Assembly: GCA_030042575.1 (NCBI GenBank) | Contig: JASHZK010000291.1 | Location: forward strand, 1-18,744 | Source: Acidimicrobiales bacterium | Lineage (GTDB): Bacteria > Actinomycetota > Acidimicrobiia > Acidimicrobiales > UBA8190 | Direction: 5' to 3' | DNA: 18,744 bases | Part shown: positions 6,679 through 13,940 of the stretch, piece by piece | Numbering within the stretch: position 1 is the stretch's first letter | Layout: each line of letters starts with the position of its first letter | Program-made: the position numbers and the translations under genes | The notes under the pieces: model-generated | The model's database searches: none | The model's input: only the letters and a program-made list of their open reading frames with translations | Told to the model about the DNA's origin: nothing

Positions 6679-7458
6679 ATGGAGTATGGTCGGAGGCTGG
6701 TGGACCGAGAGGCGGCGCCGTCGACGTCGTGGACCCAGAGGAGGCCTCGCGAGTCCGCCGAAACCACCATCGAGGCAATGCTCGAAGCCGGCCGGGAGAT
6801 CCTCGAAGAGCGCTTCCGAGAGAGGAAGACCGCCGGAGTCCTCGGACTGATCAAGGCCAACGAAGTCGCTCAACGAAGTGGCAAGACGACCGGGGCCTTC
6901 TTCTACTGGTGGCCAACGCAAGAGGCGTACCGCCGACAACTCCTCGAGTACATGGTCAGGAGACAGCGAGCCCTCGACGTCGACCGGACGGTGGCGGCCA
7001 TCAGGGATGTGTCGGAGGCGCGCGGCCACAGTGAACTCTCGGACACCATCCGGGCAGCGGTGGCGTCGGTCTTCGAAGGTCTCAGTGAGTCATCGATGTT
7101 GGAGATCTGCATGGCGGTGTGGTCGACACGCGAAGACGAAGACTCCGAGCTGCTGAAGAGCTACTACGCACAGATCAACGACGGTGTGCTCGCACTCTTC
7201 GAGGTGGCCAGGCGCATGGAGAACCGGCGAATGCGGGCGCCTTACGAGCTGGAGGATCTTGCCACGGCTATGACCTCCCTCGTACATGCGCTCTACATCC
7301 GATGGACCTTGGATCCAGCGGCACTACGCGAGGGTCTCGCTCCCCCGGGTGTTCCTCCCCCCCTTGGCAATCATCCTGCTCATTGGAACCTGGCGTCCTC
7401 TCTCTGTCATCTCATCTTCGAGGCCATGACCGAGCCGACGCCGCCACCGGACGGTTAG
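6679..7458 (+). CDS. TetR/AcrR-like transcriptional regulator
   Basis: A 259-residue protein with a TetR-type DNA-binding domain: a first helix at ~28-46 (ETTIEAMLEAGREILEER), then a helix-turn-helix at ~58-85 where EVAQRSGKTTGAFFYWWP takes the place of the usual VA..AGVS.GT.Y.HF. The all-helical C-terminal part (~100-245) would bind a ligand and dimerise. The N-terminal ~25 residues before the domain are basic and probably disordered. Start choice is uncertain: ATG 6679 has no ribosome site, while GTG 6700 has GGAGG 3 nt upstream. It diverges from the ABC exporter operon across 738 bp of repeat-rich DNA, so control of that exporter is a reasonable guess. The unusual recognition region (FYWWP) means the family assignment is good but not certain. 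Confidence 0.8.
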   Translation: MEYGRRLVDREAAPSTSWTQRRPRESAETTIEAMLEAGREILEERFRERKTAGVLGLIKANEVAQRSGKTTGAFFYWWPTQEAYRRQLLEYMVRRQRALDVDRTVAAIRDVSEARGHSELSDTIRAAVASVFEGLSESSMLEICMAVWSTREDEDSELLKSYYAQINDGVLALFEVARRMENRRMRAPYELEDLATAMTSLVHALYIRWTLDPAALREGLAPPGVPPPLGNHPAHWNLASSLCHLIFEAMTEPTPPPDG

Positions 7459-7548
7459 CTCTCCTGCTGGGGGTTGATTCGCCGGTAGCTGCCCGGGGCG
7501 GGAGACCGCCACCAGTTCGAACTCCCCCTCCTGCAGGGCCGTCAGTAG

Positions 7549-7562
7549 GGGACCAAAGTCCC
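7549..7562. repeat. Short hairpin in the gap before the ECF sigma gene
   Basis: GGGAC-CAAA-GTCCC forms a 5-bp stem with a 4-nt loop in the 271-bp gap (7459-7729) after the TetR gene. No T-tract follows. Apart from this and the ribosome site of the sigma gene, nothing convincing was seen in the gap. Confidence 0.3.
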
Positions 7563-7716
7563 AGGGCGACGAGGGACTCGGGTCAGGTGCAGGCCGCCCG
7601 CCCGCCATGGCTGTGGCTCTGGGCCGGCTTTCTCCGATCCTGGGAACCAAGAAGGCCCTTTCGGGGTCTGTACTGTTCATGGAGACCATCTCGTTGGCAG
7701 GGGTCTTCCACGGCGC

Positions 7717-7723
7717 GGAGGGG
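7717..7723 (+). promoter_or_regulatory. Ribosome-binding site that sets the ECF sigma start
   Basis: GGAGGGG lies 6 nt upstream of the GTG at 7730. The in-frame ATGs at 7607 and 7679 have no comparable site, and translation from 7730 gives the normal family length. The site therefore favours 7730. Confidence 0.55.
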
Positions 7724-7729
7724 CCCGGG

Positions 7730-8230
7730 GTGTCGGTTCTCTGGACGGCGGTAGACCGTCGGCAGGTCTTCGAGAAATCGATACGAGATGACGGGAGATC
7801 ACTGGCCCAACTGGCGTTCTGCCTCTGTCGGGACAGAACCGAAGCCGAGGACCTCGCCGCTGAGGCCTTCGCTCGAACTTGGGGTCCCTGGCAGGCGGGA
7901 AAGGTCGACGATCTCTTGCCCTACCTCCGCAGAACGGTGGTGAACCTGTGCCGAAAGCGATGGCGGCGGGAGTCGATGGCCCGGCGCCGTCGACCACAGC
8001 TCACGATGCTGCTTCCCGTGCAAACCCAAAGTGGTGACCTCGAGCTCGTCGACGCCGTGCTCCGGCTACCCGGCTCACAGAGAGCTGTGATCATCCTGCG
8101 ATACTTCGAGGAGATGAGCGAAAAGGAGACCGCCGACCTCCTCGGCATCTCCCCGGGCACGGTCAAGTCCCGGACATCTCGGGCATTGACCTCACTTCGA
8201 TCGGTCTATGGAGAGGCACCAGATGCCTGA
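7730..8230 (+). CDS. ECF RNA polymerase sigma factor, SigE-family-like
   Basis: A 166-residue sigma-70 family protein with only regions 2 and 4. Region 2 (~20-83) includes DRTEAEDLAAEAFARTW and the basic DNA-melting segment RRTVVNLCRKRWRRES. Region 4 (~110-158) has LPGSQRAVIILRYFEEMSEK followed by the helix-turn-helix ADLLGISPGTVKSRTSRAL. The pattern matches the actinobacterial group often labelled SigE-family. It directs RNA polymerase to a small set of stress or envelope promoters. The frame is open further upstream (ATGs at 7607 and 7679), but the N-terminal extension has no family character. The stop overlaps the next start by 8 bp, so the next gene is translationally coupled and a likely partner. 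Promoter specificity is unknown. Confidence 0.9.
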   Translation: MSVLWTAVDRRQVFEKSIRDDGRSLAQLAFCLCRDRTEAEDLAAEAFARTWGPWQAGKVDDLLPYLRRTVVNLCRKRWRRESMARRRRPQLTMLLPVQTQSGDLELVDAVLRLPGSQRAVIILRYFEEMSEKETADLLGISPGTVKSRTSRALTSLRSVYGEAPDA

Positions 8231-9035
8231 CTTCGAGCAACGGCTTCGAGACGAGCTCCGTCTCCTTCGTCAGCGACTCGATCTTTCGGCCCCCCATCCG
8301 GCCGAGGTCTTCGCTCCCAGGCGTTTGCCCAAGAGATTGCTGTCGCGCCTGGCGGGCGGTCGCGCCACCAGAATCGAACTCTACGTCGTGGCTGCCCTCG
8401 TCTTCGCCAGTGCCGGCGGAATCAGCTACGCCGCTGCCTCCTCTTCGGGCGGCGCCCCGAGGGCCGTTGCCTCGAATACCACGGTTCCCGCTCCCGAATC
8501 GACGGCCAAAAACCTCGTGCCGGACGTGACGACCGCTACGACGACGACCACCACGGCTCCACCACCGACCACGACGACCACGCTTCCGAGCACGACGACC
8601 ACCACTCCGGCAACTACGACGACCACCAATCCACTCCAAGCCTCTTGGACGACGGTCGGACCGGGCACGGCCAGCGTGACCTACAGCGGCGCTCTCACCG
8701 GTCAGCTCGTCAATGCCGTGTCGTACTGTTATCTCCGGCCTGACGCCTCGTCGGAAGTCACCGTCAACGGCACGCTGAACGGCACCCCCTGGGTCCTGGG
8801 TGTCGAGAGCTACGACGGTCAGAGCGGGGTGTGGAACGTGTACACGGGGCAAGCGGGAGGTGGCACCGGCATGATCGGCCAGGGCTACCAGGACACGGCC
8901 TCGTATCCGCAGACAGTGAGCGGCGTTACCCAGATCGACTGGTCGCAAGGGGCGACGTTCGACGTTCAGCTGACCTCAGGTCCGGGACAGACTCCGACCG
9001 GCAACGTCGTGGTTCAAGGCACAGTCACCTGTTGA
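8223..9035 (+). CDS. Single-pass membrane protein with poly-Thr stalk, candidate atypical anti-sigma
   Basis: A 270-residue protein with a basic, helical cytoplasmic N-terminus (1-50, with FEQRLRDELRLLRQRLDL), one TM helix (~52-70, ELYVVAALVFASAGGISY), a Thr/Pro-rich stalk (~100-137) and a secreted beta-rich domain (~138-270) ending in cysteine. C169 and C270 are the only cysteines and could form a disulfide. No enzyme motif is seen. Placement and topology match sigma-regulator pairs: the gene starts inside the sigma gene (ATG 8223 with GGAGAGG upstream, 8-bp overlap), and the cytoplasmic part is the right size to hold a sigma factor. It lacks the HX3CX2C zinc motif of standard anti-sigmas. 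The role is therefore inference. The in-frame ATG at 8208 is less likely because it lacks the ribosome site. Confidence 0.82.
   Translation: MPDFEQRLRDELRLLRQRLDLSAPHPAEVFAPRRLPKRLLSRLAGGRATRIELYVVAALVFASAGGISYAAASSSGGAPRAVASNTTVPAPESTAKNLVPDVTTATTTTTTAPPPTTTTTLPSTTTTTPATTTTTNPLQASWTTVGPGTASVTYSGALTGQLVNAVSYCYLRPDASSEVTVNGTLNGTPWVLGVESYDGQSGVWNVYTGQAGGGTGMIGQGYQDTASYPQTVSGVTQIDWSQGATFDVQLTSGPGQTPTGNVVVQGTVTC
8541..8626 (+). repeat. In-frame triplet repeats encoding the Thr-rich stalk
   Basis: The 11-mer ACGACGACCAC occurs exactly four times, starting at 8541, 8571, 8592 and 8616, always in steps of three. It encodes Thr runs separated by Ala/Pro/Leu/Ser. Such repeats can change length by slippage without breaking the frame, altering stalk length. 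Confidence 0.7.
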
Positions 9036-9042
9036 TGCCATG

Positions 9043-9064
9043 GGCCGGCGCAGCTGGTCCGGCC
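9043..9064. terminator. Weak hairpin between convergent genes
   Basis: GGCCGG (9043-9048) pairs with CCGGCC (9059-9064) around a 10-nt loop, 8 bp after the membrane-protein stop, in the 66-bp gap to the convergent small gene. No T-tract follows, so the role as a terminator is tentative. Confidence 0.25.
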
Positions 9065-9101
9065 TCGGGGGTGAGCCGGTGGCCGGCCAAAAAGTGCCTG
9101 G

Positions 9102-9365
9102 TCAGTTCGCTTCGGCCACTCTCGCCGGGGACGAGGGACGGTGTCTGCGCAGGTGTTCCCAGCCGGCGGGGGCGACGAAAACCACTCGACCATGTTCCGC
9201 CTCGACGCCCATGCTCAGCAATCCCCGTCCCTGGGCTTCTTCCCACACCGGGAGCCGGGGACACGAAGTACGCCATGCATCGAGGACTTCGTCATAGGGA
9301 CGAGGTGTTGGGCCGATCCACTCCAAGAGATCCAGGACGAGCGCCTCGACAGTGCTGTCGGACAT
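9102..9365 (-). CDS. Small conserved hypothetical protein
   Basis: This 87-residue protein has no TM helix or signal. It is mostly helical with a conserved-looking core containing DEVLDAWRTSCPRLPVWEEA followed by a short strand segment (HGRVVFVAPAGWEHL). Small proteins with the same TWRTSCPRLPVWE-type core occur in many bacteria and lack an assigned function, as far as I recall. The start is supported by GGAGG 6 nt upstream of the ATG. The gene stands alone on the minus strand, converging on the sigma/stalk-protein pair and diverging from the PAP2 gene across 139 bp. Base composition is like its neighbours. Nothing in the sequence identifies a partner. Confidence 0.78.
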   Translation of the reverse strand: MSDSTVEALVLDLLEWIGPTPRPYDEVLDAWRTSCPRLPVWEEAQGRGLLSMGVEAEHGRVVFVAPAGWEHLRRHRPSSPARVAEAN

Positions 9366-9504
9366 ACGAGCCTCCGTGCTCCTGGGACCGGGCGACTATC
9401 GTAATCGGCAGGTTTCGGAGCCTCGTCCAGGTCATCACGGGCCCAACCCGAGAGCGTGTGCCCGTTTTGGTCCACCGACAACGACAGTGGGTAACCCTCC
9501 AGAA

Positions 9505-10218
9505 ATGAGCGAGAGCACGGGCATCGACTCGGTAGCCGAGTGCCGAGTCCCCCCTCCGCCACATGCGCCCCCGGAGCGGGGCACCTCGGTCGGATCGCTG
9601 GCCGTGCCGGTGGCGGTCGAGTTGTGGACGGGCGGCTTGCTCCTCGTGGGCATGCTCGTGCTCGGTGGGTTGGTCGCCCACGAGTCGAGACCCACGATCT
9701 TCGACCAGATGGTGCAGGGACGTGTTCCGCACCTCCCCCATGCCGTGTGGACCGGGGTGGTGCACCTCGGCTCCCCCTTGGTGCTCGTGCCCGTGGTCTT
9801 GCTGTGCGCCATATGGGCCCTGAGGCAGGGGGTCAGGCTGGCGGCCGTCTGTGCCCTCTCACCCATAGTCGCTGCCCTCCTGGCCCAGATCCTGAAGCAC
9901 GTGTTCGACCGCTTGGACACCGGGGTCGCCAGCTACCCTTCGGGAACCGTTGCGACGGTCGCGGCTGTGGCCGCCGTCGCCGTGATCGCCGTCGACCGCC
10001 GCTGGAAGCCTGCGGTCGCCGTGATCGGAGGTTTGCTGGTGGTTGCCATGTGCCTGACCGTCGTCGCCCTCCGCTGGCACTACCCCACGGACGCCGGCGG
10101 GGGCGCCGCCCTCGGTGTCGGGGTCGCCATGGTGGCCGACGGGTTGTCCGCCCTGCGCCCGAGGACCGTCGGGTCGGAACCGTCGGCCGTCAGCGCCGGT
10201 CCATCGGCACACCGGTAG
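9505..10218 (+). CDS. PAP2-like membrane protein with degenerate catalytic motifs
   Basis: A 237-residue polytopic protein with a proline-rich N-terminal tail (~1-28) and about five or six TM helices in the PAP2 / type 2 phosphatidic-acid phosphatase order. Motif remnants are LKHVFDRLD (K131, R136) for C1, YPSGTVA (145-148) for C2 and RWHYPTD (R190, H192, D196) for C3. Normal enzymes have KX6RP, PSGH and SRX5HX3D. Here the C1 Arg-Pro end is lost and the C2 histidine is threonine, while the C3 His and Asp remain. It may be a non-catalytic or altered relative. The ATG at 9505 is chosen because the longer frame overlaps the divergent small gene; its ribosome site is poor. The last 29 bp overlap the convergent ECF sigma gene. 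Confidence 0.82.
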   Translation: MSESTGIDSVAECRVPPPPHAPPERGTSVGSLAVPVAVELWTGGLLLVGMLVLGGLVAHESRPTIFDQMVQGRVPHLPHAVWTGVVHLGSPLVLVPVVLLCAIWALRQGVRLAAVCALSPIVAALLAQILKHVFDRLDTGVASYPSGTVATVAAVAAVAVIAVDRRWKPAVAVIGGLLVVAMCLTVVALRWHYPTDAGGGAALGVGVAMVADGLSALRPRTVGSEPSAVSAGPSAHR

Positions 10219-10768
10219 CGGCGACCGCCGACGGCGCCGCCGCGGGCTCGTAGCCCAGCAGCGCCAGCAGGTCGGCTCGGGCCCGCGCCACCCGGGAGCG
10301 AATGGTGCCCACCGGGCACGAGCAGACCCGGGCCGCCTCCCGGTAGTCGAGACCCAGGACTTGGGTGAGCACGAATGCGGCCCGGCGCTCGGGCTCGAGC
10401 CGCCTCAACAGGTCGACCACCACCGGCTGCTGGCTGGCGTCGGCAACGGTCCGCTCACCGGCCGCCGCCCGCAGCGACTGGTCGCGACGTCGACGACGTG
10501 TACGCGACCGCAGTTCGTCCATGCAGGTGTTGCGGGCCACGGTGAGCAGCCAGGTACGAGCGGAGGCGTTGCCCTCAAAGGAACCGAGCGACCGCACCGC
10601 CCGGACGAATGTCTCCTGAGCCAGGTCGTCGGCGCCCTGCTCGTCGACCAGCATGGCGCACAGACGCCAGACGTGGTCGTAGGCGCCGTCGACGAAGCGA
10701 CGCAGGGCCGCTTCGTCACCGTTACGCGCCTCGAGGGCCAGGAGGGTGAGCCCGTCGGCGGCAGGCAC
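10190..10768 (-). CDS. ECF RNA polymerase sigma factor
   Basis: A 192-residue ECF sigma factor. Region 2 (~22-92) has DDLAQETFVRAVRSLGSFEG and SARTWLLTVARNTCMDELR. A basic/variable linker (~88-115, RTRRRRRDQ) leads to region 4 (~118-172), with LEPERRAAFVLTQVLGLDY and a helix-turn-helix (EAARVCSCPVGTIRSRVARAR). The Ala/Pro-rich C-terminal tail (~174-192) is extra. The start is GTG with AGGGTGA just upstream, and that ribosome site is one arm of an inverted repeat in the divergent promoter. It faces away from the Sco-fusion operon, whose third gene encodes a zinc-finger anti-sigma factor. That protein is its most likely regulator. The 3' end overlaps the PAP2 gene tail-to-tail by 29 bp. Confidence 0.93.
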   Translation of the reverse strand: MPAADGLTLLALEARNGDEAALRRFVDGAYDHVWRLCAMLVDEQGADDLAQETFVRAVRSLGSFEGNASARTWLLTVARNTCMDELRSRTRRRRRDQSLRAAAGERTVADASQQPVVVDLLRRLEPERRAAFVLTQVLGLDYREAARVCSCPVGTIRSRVARARADLLALLGYEPAAAPSAVAATGVPMDRR

Positions 10769-10769
10769 C

Positions 10770-10853
10770 CGGTCACCCTATGCAGCCCACGCCCGAGCCC
10801 TCCAATCGGCTCGGGAACTTCCCGGCGGGGCCGAACGACTACCAGGGTGACCG
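10770..10853. promoter_or_regulatory. 10-bp inverted repeat spanning the divergent sigma/Sco promoter region
   Basis: CGGTCACCCT (10770-10779) and AGGGTGACCG (10844-10853) are perfect complements with 64 bp between them. Each divergent transcript therefore carries AGGGTGACCG near its 5' end. On the sigma side this is the ribosome-binding site itself; on the Sco side it lies 37 nt before the ATG. It could be a paired operator for a shared regulator, or an RNA-level control element. Confidence 0.55.
10792..10823. promoter_or_regulatory. Inner 8-bp stem-loop and GGGAACTTCCC near-palindrome
   Basis: CCCGAGCC (10792-10799) pairs with GGCTCGGG (10808-10815) around an 8-nt loop. Overlapping it, GGGAACTTCCC (10813-10823) is symmetrical about one base and offers a GGAAC on the plus strand, the core of many ECF -35 elements. 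Both lie between the arms of the 10-bp inverted repeat. A matching -10 is not clear. Confidence 0.4.
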
Positions 10854-10890
10854 CCTTTCTCCGGCGACCAGAGCCCGACGGGAGCGCGCC

Positions 10891-12756
10891 ATGACCGGGA
10901 TGAACTCCGGCCTCGACCAGAACAACCCGACCATCACCGCCGCCTTCCGCTCGGCCCTGGTGCGCCAGGGGTTGGTGGTCGTCGTCATCGTCGCCGTGGT
11001 GGCCGTGGCCTGGAACGTGCTTCGCGCCGTTCAGCTGCGCCGGGCGGTGGCAGGGGCCCCCGGCAGCCCGGCGGCCCTGGTGGCGCTCCCGCCCGAGCCG
11101 CCCGCCCGTCGCCTGCTGCGCGTGGCCTTCGGACTCGTCTGGATCCTCGACGGGGTGCTGCAGGGCCAGGTGTCGATGCCCCTCGGTATGGCCCCTCAGG
11201 TGATCCAGCCGGCGGCGTCCGGATCGCCGGGATGGGTGCAGGACCTCGTGAACTTCGGCGTCCGGATCTGGAACTTCCACCCGGTGCCGGCGGCGGCCGC
11301 CACCGTGTGGATCCAGACGGGCATCGGCCTGTGGCTGCTCGTCGCCGCCCGCGGCCGTTGGTCACGGGCGGCCGGCCTGGTCAGCGTGGGGTGGGGGCTC
11401 GTGGTGTGGGTCTTCGGCGAGGCCTTCGGCTCCAGCTTCGCCCCCGGCCTCACCTGGCTCACCGGGGCCCCCGGGGCCGTGCTCTTCTACTGCGCGGCGG
11501 GAGCGCTGGTGGCGCTGCCCGACCGGGTGTGGGCCAGCGCCCGGACCGGGACCTACGTGTTGCGGGCCATGGGCGTTTTCTTCCTGGCCATGGCCCTGTT
11601 GCAGGCCTGGCCCGGACGCGGCTTCTGGCAGGGGGGCGGCAGCGGGACCCTGTCCTCCATGGTGAGCCAGATGGCGCAGACCCCCCAGCCACATTTCCTG
11701 GCCTCGTGGGTGGCCGCCTTCGGCGCCTTCGACACCGCCCACGGCTGGGCGGTCAACCTGGTCGTCGTCGTGGCCCTGGCGGTGATCGGATCCTCCGTGT
11801 TGAGCGCCCGTCCCGGGCTCGTTCGGCCCGGGCTGGCGGCCGCCGCCGTGTTGTGCCTGGCCGACTGGGTGCTGGTCGAGGACCTGGGCTTCCTGGGGGG
11901 GGTGGGGACCGACCCCAACAGCATGGTCCCCATGCTGGTCGTGCTGGGTGCCGGCTACGTGGCTCTCACCCGGCCGGCGACTCGGGATGCCGCTTTCCCG
12001 GCGGCGGTGGTCCCGCTCCCGGCCAGGGTCGTGCCGTCCGGTGAAGACGCGCCCAGCGGCGTGCGGCGCCTGGTCGAGCGCGCCATCGAGAACCCCGTCC
12101 ATGCCTTTCGCACCGTGGCCGCCGCCGGAGCCGTCGGGGTGGTGCTGCTGGGAGTGGTGCCCATGACCGTCGCTTCGGTCAACCGCAATGCCGATCCCAT
12201 CCTGTCCCAGGCCATCAACGGTGCGCCGGGGGCCACCGACGTCCCCGCCCCGCCCTTCGACCTGATCAACGAGAACGGCCGCCGGGTGTCGTCGGCCGAC
12301 CTGCGGGGCAAGGTGGTCGCCCTCACCTTCCTCGACCCCGTGTGCACCTCTGATTGCCCGATCATCGCCCAGGAGTTCCGCGACGCCGACGCCATGCTCG
12401 GGGCCAGGGCCAGGGACGTGGAGATCATGGCCATCGACGCCAACCCGCGCGACACCAACCCGGCTTTCCTGCGGGCCTTCGACGACCAGGAGCACCTCGA
12501 CCAGGTGGCCAACTGGCAGTACCTCACCGGCCCGCTCCCCGCCCTGGAGGCGGTGTGGGACGCCTACAGCGTCCAGGCCATCGCCGAACCGGCCGGGGCC
12601 ATGGTCGCCCACACCGAGATCGCCTACGTCATCGACCCCCGATGGCACACCCGCTACGTCCTCGGCGCCGATCCCGGCCCGGCGACCGCCGCCACCCAGT
12701 CCTCGTTCGCCGTGACCCTGACCCAGGCCATCGAGGCCACCTTGCACCGCCCGTGA
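10891..12756 (+). CDS. Polytopic membrane protein fused to a Sco1/SenC copper-chaperone domain
   Basis: A 621-residue fusion. Residues ~20-435 hold roughly ten TM helices, starting with GLVVVVIVAVVAVAWNVL; the segment around 75-250 (AFGLVWILDGVLQG onward) looks DoxX-like, a tentative call. A last helix (~410-432) leads to an extracytoplasmic thioredoxin-fold Sco domain (~450-621) with the copper-binding CXXXC (C485-TSD-C489) in PVCTSDCP and the third ligand H574 in AHTEIAYVID. Sco proteins deliver or reduce copper for the CuA site of cytochrome c oxidase. ATG 10891 is chosen because GGGAG lies just upstream; the frame stays open back to 10780 inside the promoter region. It is the first gene of a four-gene operon also encoding an anti-sigma factor and CtaG, which supports an oxidase-assembly role. 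Confidence 0.88.
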   Translation: MTGMNSGLDQNNPTITAAFRSALVRQGLVVVVIVAVVAVAWNVLRAVQLRRAVAGAPGSPAALVALPPEPPARRLLRVAFGLVWILDGVLQGQVSMPLGMAPQVIQPAASGSPGWVQDLVNFGVRIWNFHPVPAAAATVWIQTGIGLWLLVAARGRWSRAAGLVSVGWGLVVWVFGEAFGSSFAPGLTWLTGAPGAVLFYCAAGALVALPDRVWASARTGTYVLRAMGVFFLAMALLQAWPGRGFWQGGGSGTLSSMVSQMAQTPQPHFLASWVAAFGAFDTAHGWAVNLVVVVALAVIGSSVLSARPGLVRPGLAAAAVLCLADWVLVEDLGFLGGVGTDPNSMVPMLVVLGAGYVALTRPATRDAAFPAAVVPLPARVVPSGEDAPSGVRRLVERAIENPVHAFRTVAAAGAVGVVLLGVVPMTVASVNRNADPILSQAINGAPGATDVPAPPFDLINENGRRVSSADLRGKVVALTFLDPVCTSDCPIIAQEFRDADAMLGARARDVEIMAIDANPRDTNPAFLRAFDDQEHLDQVANWQYLTGPLPALEAVWDAYSVQAIAEPAGAMVAHTEIAYVIDPRWHTRYVLGADPGPATAATQSSFAVTLTQAIEATLHRP

Positions 12757-12767
12757 GGCGGGCACCG

Positions 12768-13940
12768 GTGAAACGAGGGATGCTGCTCGTGGCGGCGACC
12801 GCCACCGTGGCCGTCGCCGGAGCCGGGTTGTGCGCTTGCTCGAAAGCGGGCCCGGCCCCCTCCACGACGACGGCCACGGTGGCCGAGCCGCTGGCCACGT
12901 CGGTGCAGGCGGGCGGGACGGCATGGGCCACCGTGCCCATGGGCGATCTGGGCCAGACCCTCAACACCTTCTGGCAGCTCTTCGAGCGCCCCAGCGGATC
13001 CGACACCTGGAGCGATCAGGTAGAGGCCACCGCCGTGGCCACCAACGGCGGCATCGTGCTGGCCCCGAGCCCCACCGACGCCCTGGTGGCGGCGGTGCGG
13101 CCCTCGAACCTGCTCACCTTCTCGCCGCTCGTCTCCACCGCCGACGCCGGCCGGTCGTGGTCCAACGGCGTGCTCGGCACCGGTCTTCTCGACCTCCCGG
13201 GCGCCCTCGCCGCCCGAAGCGCCACCCAGGTCCTGGCCCTGGCCGGTTCCCCCCGCGACCCGCGGCTCTTCGAAAGCACCGGCGGGCTCGACACCTGGCG
13301 CGCCGTCACCGACGAGCGCCGTCTGGCGGCCACGTCGTCCGGCCGCAACTGCGGGATCGACGCCCTCGGCGCCGTGGCCTACCTCGGCGCCGCGCCCGTG
13401 GTGGGGGCGGCCTGCGACCGCGCCGGGGTGGTGGGGATCCTGGTCGAAACGGGCACAGGCTGGCAGCTGCGGGGACCGGCCCTGCCCGCCGCCCTGGCCG
13501 GGGGGCGGGCGCAGGTGCTCGGGCTGTGGTCCGAGCCGGCCGGGATGGCCGCCTTGGTGGTCGTGGCCGAGGGGGGGAGGATGGACCTGCTGGCGGCCTT
13601 CACGGCCGACGCCGTCCATTGGAAGCTGTCGCCTCCCACCACCCTGGCCCAGGGCTCGACGATCGCCTCGGTCGGGCCCGCCGGCGGCTCGGGCCTCTTC
13701 GTGCTGAGCCGGAACGCCTCGAGGCGAGAGAACCTGGAGTCGGTGAGCGGGCCCGGGGCAGGCTGGAGCACGATGCCGCCACCCCCGCCGCGAACCTCGA
13801 CCGTCGTCCTCGACGATCCCGCCCGGCCCCAGGCCCTGGCCGTCACCTCTACGGTGCTCACCGTCTGGGGCCTGGGGGCGGGCGGGTGGTCGGTCGTGCA
13901 GCGCCTGACCGTGCCCATCCAGTTCGGGTCTTCGAGTTGA
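12768..13940 (+). CDS. Secreted lipoprotein with BNR/Asp-box beta-propeller
   Basis: This 390-residue protein has a lipoprotein signal peptide: a basic start (MKRG), a hydrophobic core (LLVAATATVAVAGAG) and a lipobox ending at C24 (LCAC), followed by a Ser/Thr/Pro linker. The rest (~48-390) is made of repeated beta-rich blades. One clear Asp box, TADAGRSW (124-131), follows the S/T-X-D-X-G-X-X-W rule of BNR/sialidase-like propellers, and weaker copies such as ADAVHW occur later. No sialidase catalytic arginine triad was identified, so it is more likely a structural or binding propeller than an enzyme. The start is GTG at 12768; a second GTG at 12753 overlaps the Sco-fusion stop by 4 bp. It lies inside the oxidase-assembly operon, suggesting a role at the outer face of the membrane. 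Function is unknown. Confidence 0.83.
   Translation: MKRGMLLVAATATVAVAGAGLCACSKAGPAPSTTTATVAEPLATSVQAGGTAWATVPMGDLGQTLNTFWQLFERPSGSDTWSDQVEATAVATNGGIVLAPSPTDALVAAVRPSNLLTFSPLVSTADAGRSWSNGVLGTGLLDLPGALAARSATQVLALAGSPRDPRLFESTGGLDTWRAVTDERRLAATSSGRNCGIDALGAVAYLGAAPVVGAACDRAGVVGILVETGTGWQLRGPALPAALAGGRAQVLGLWSEPAGMAALVVVAEGGRMDLLAAFTADAVHWKLSPPTTLAQGSTIASVGPAGGSGLFVLSRNASRRENLESVSGPGAGWSTMPPPPPRTSTVVLDDPARPQALAVTSTVLTVWGLGAGGWSVVQRLTVPIQFGSSS

Noticed and set aside
7511-7530. tRNA T-loop-like GTTCGAAC
   Set aside because: The flanking five-base arms do not pair on either strand and no acceptor or anticodon stem can be built.
7324-7689. 121-codon minus-strand frame over the TetR end and the following gap
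   Set aside because: It has some protein-like stretches, but overlaps the TetR 3' end, has a weak ribosome site and shows no family resemblance.
12354-12767. N-terminal extension of the BNR lipoprotein frame
   Set aside because: It is a shadow of the Sco-domain coding sequence; the real signal peptide begins at the GTG near 12768.
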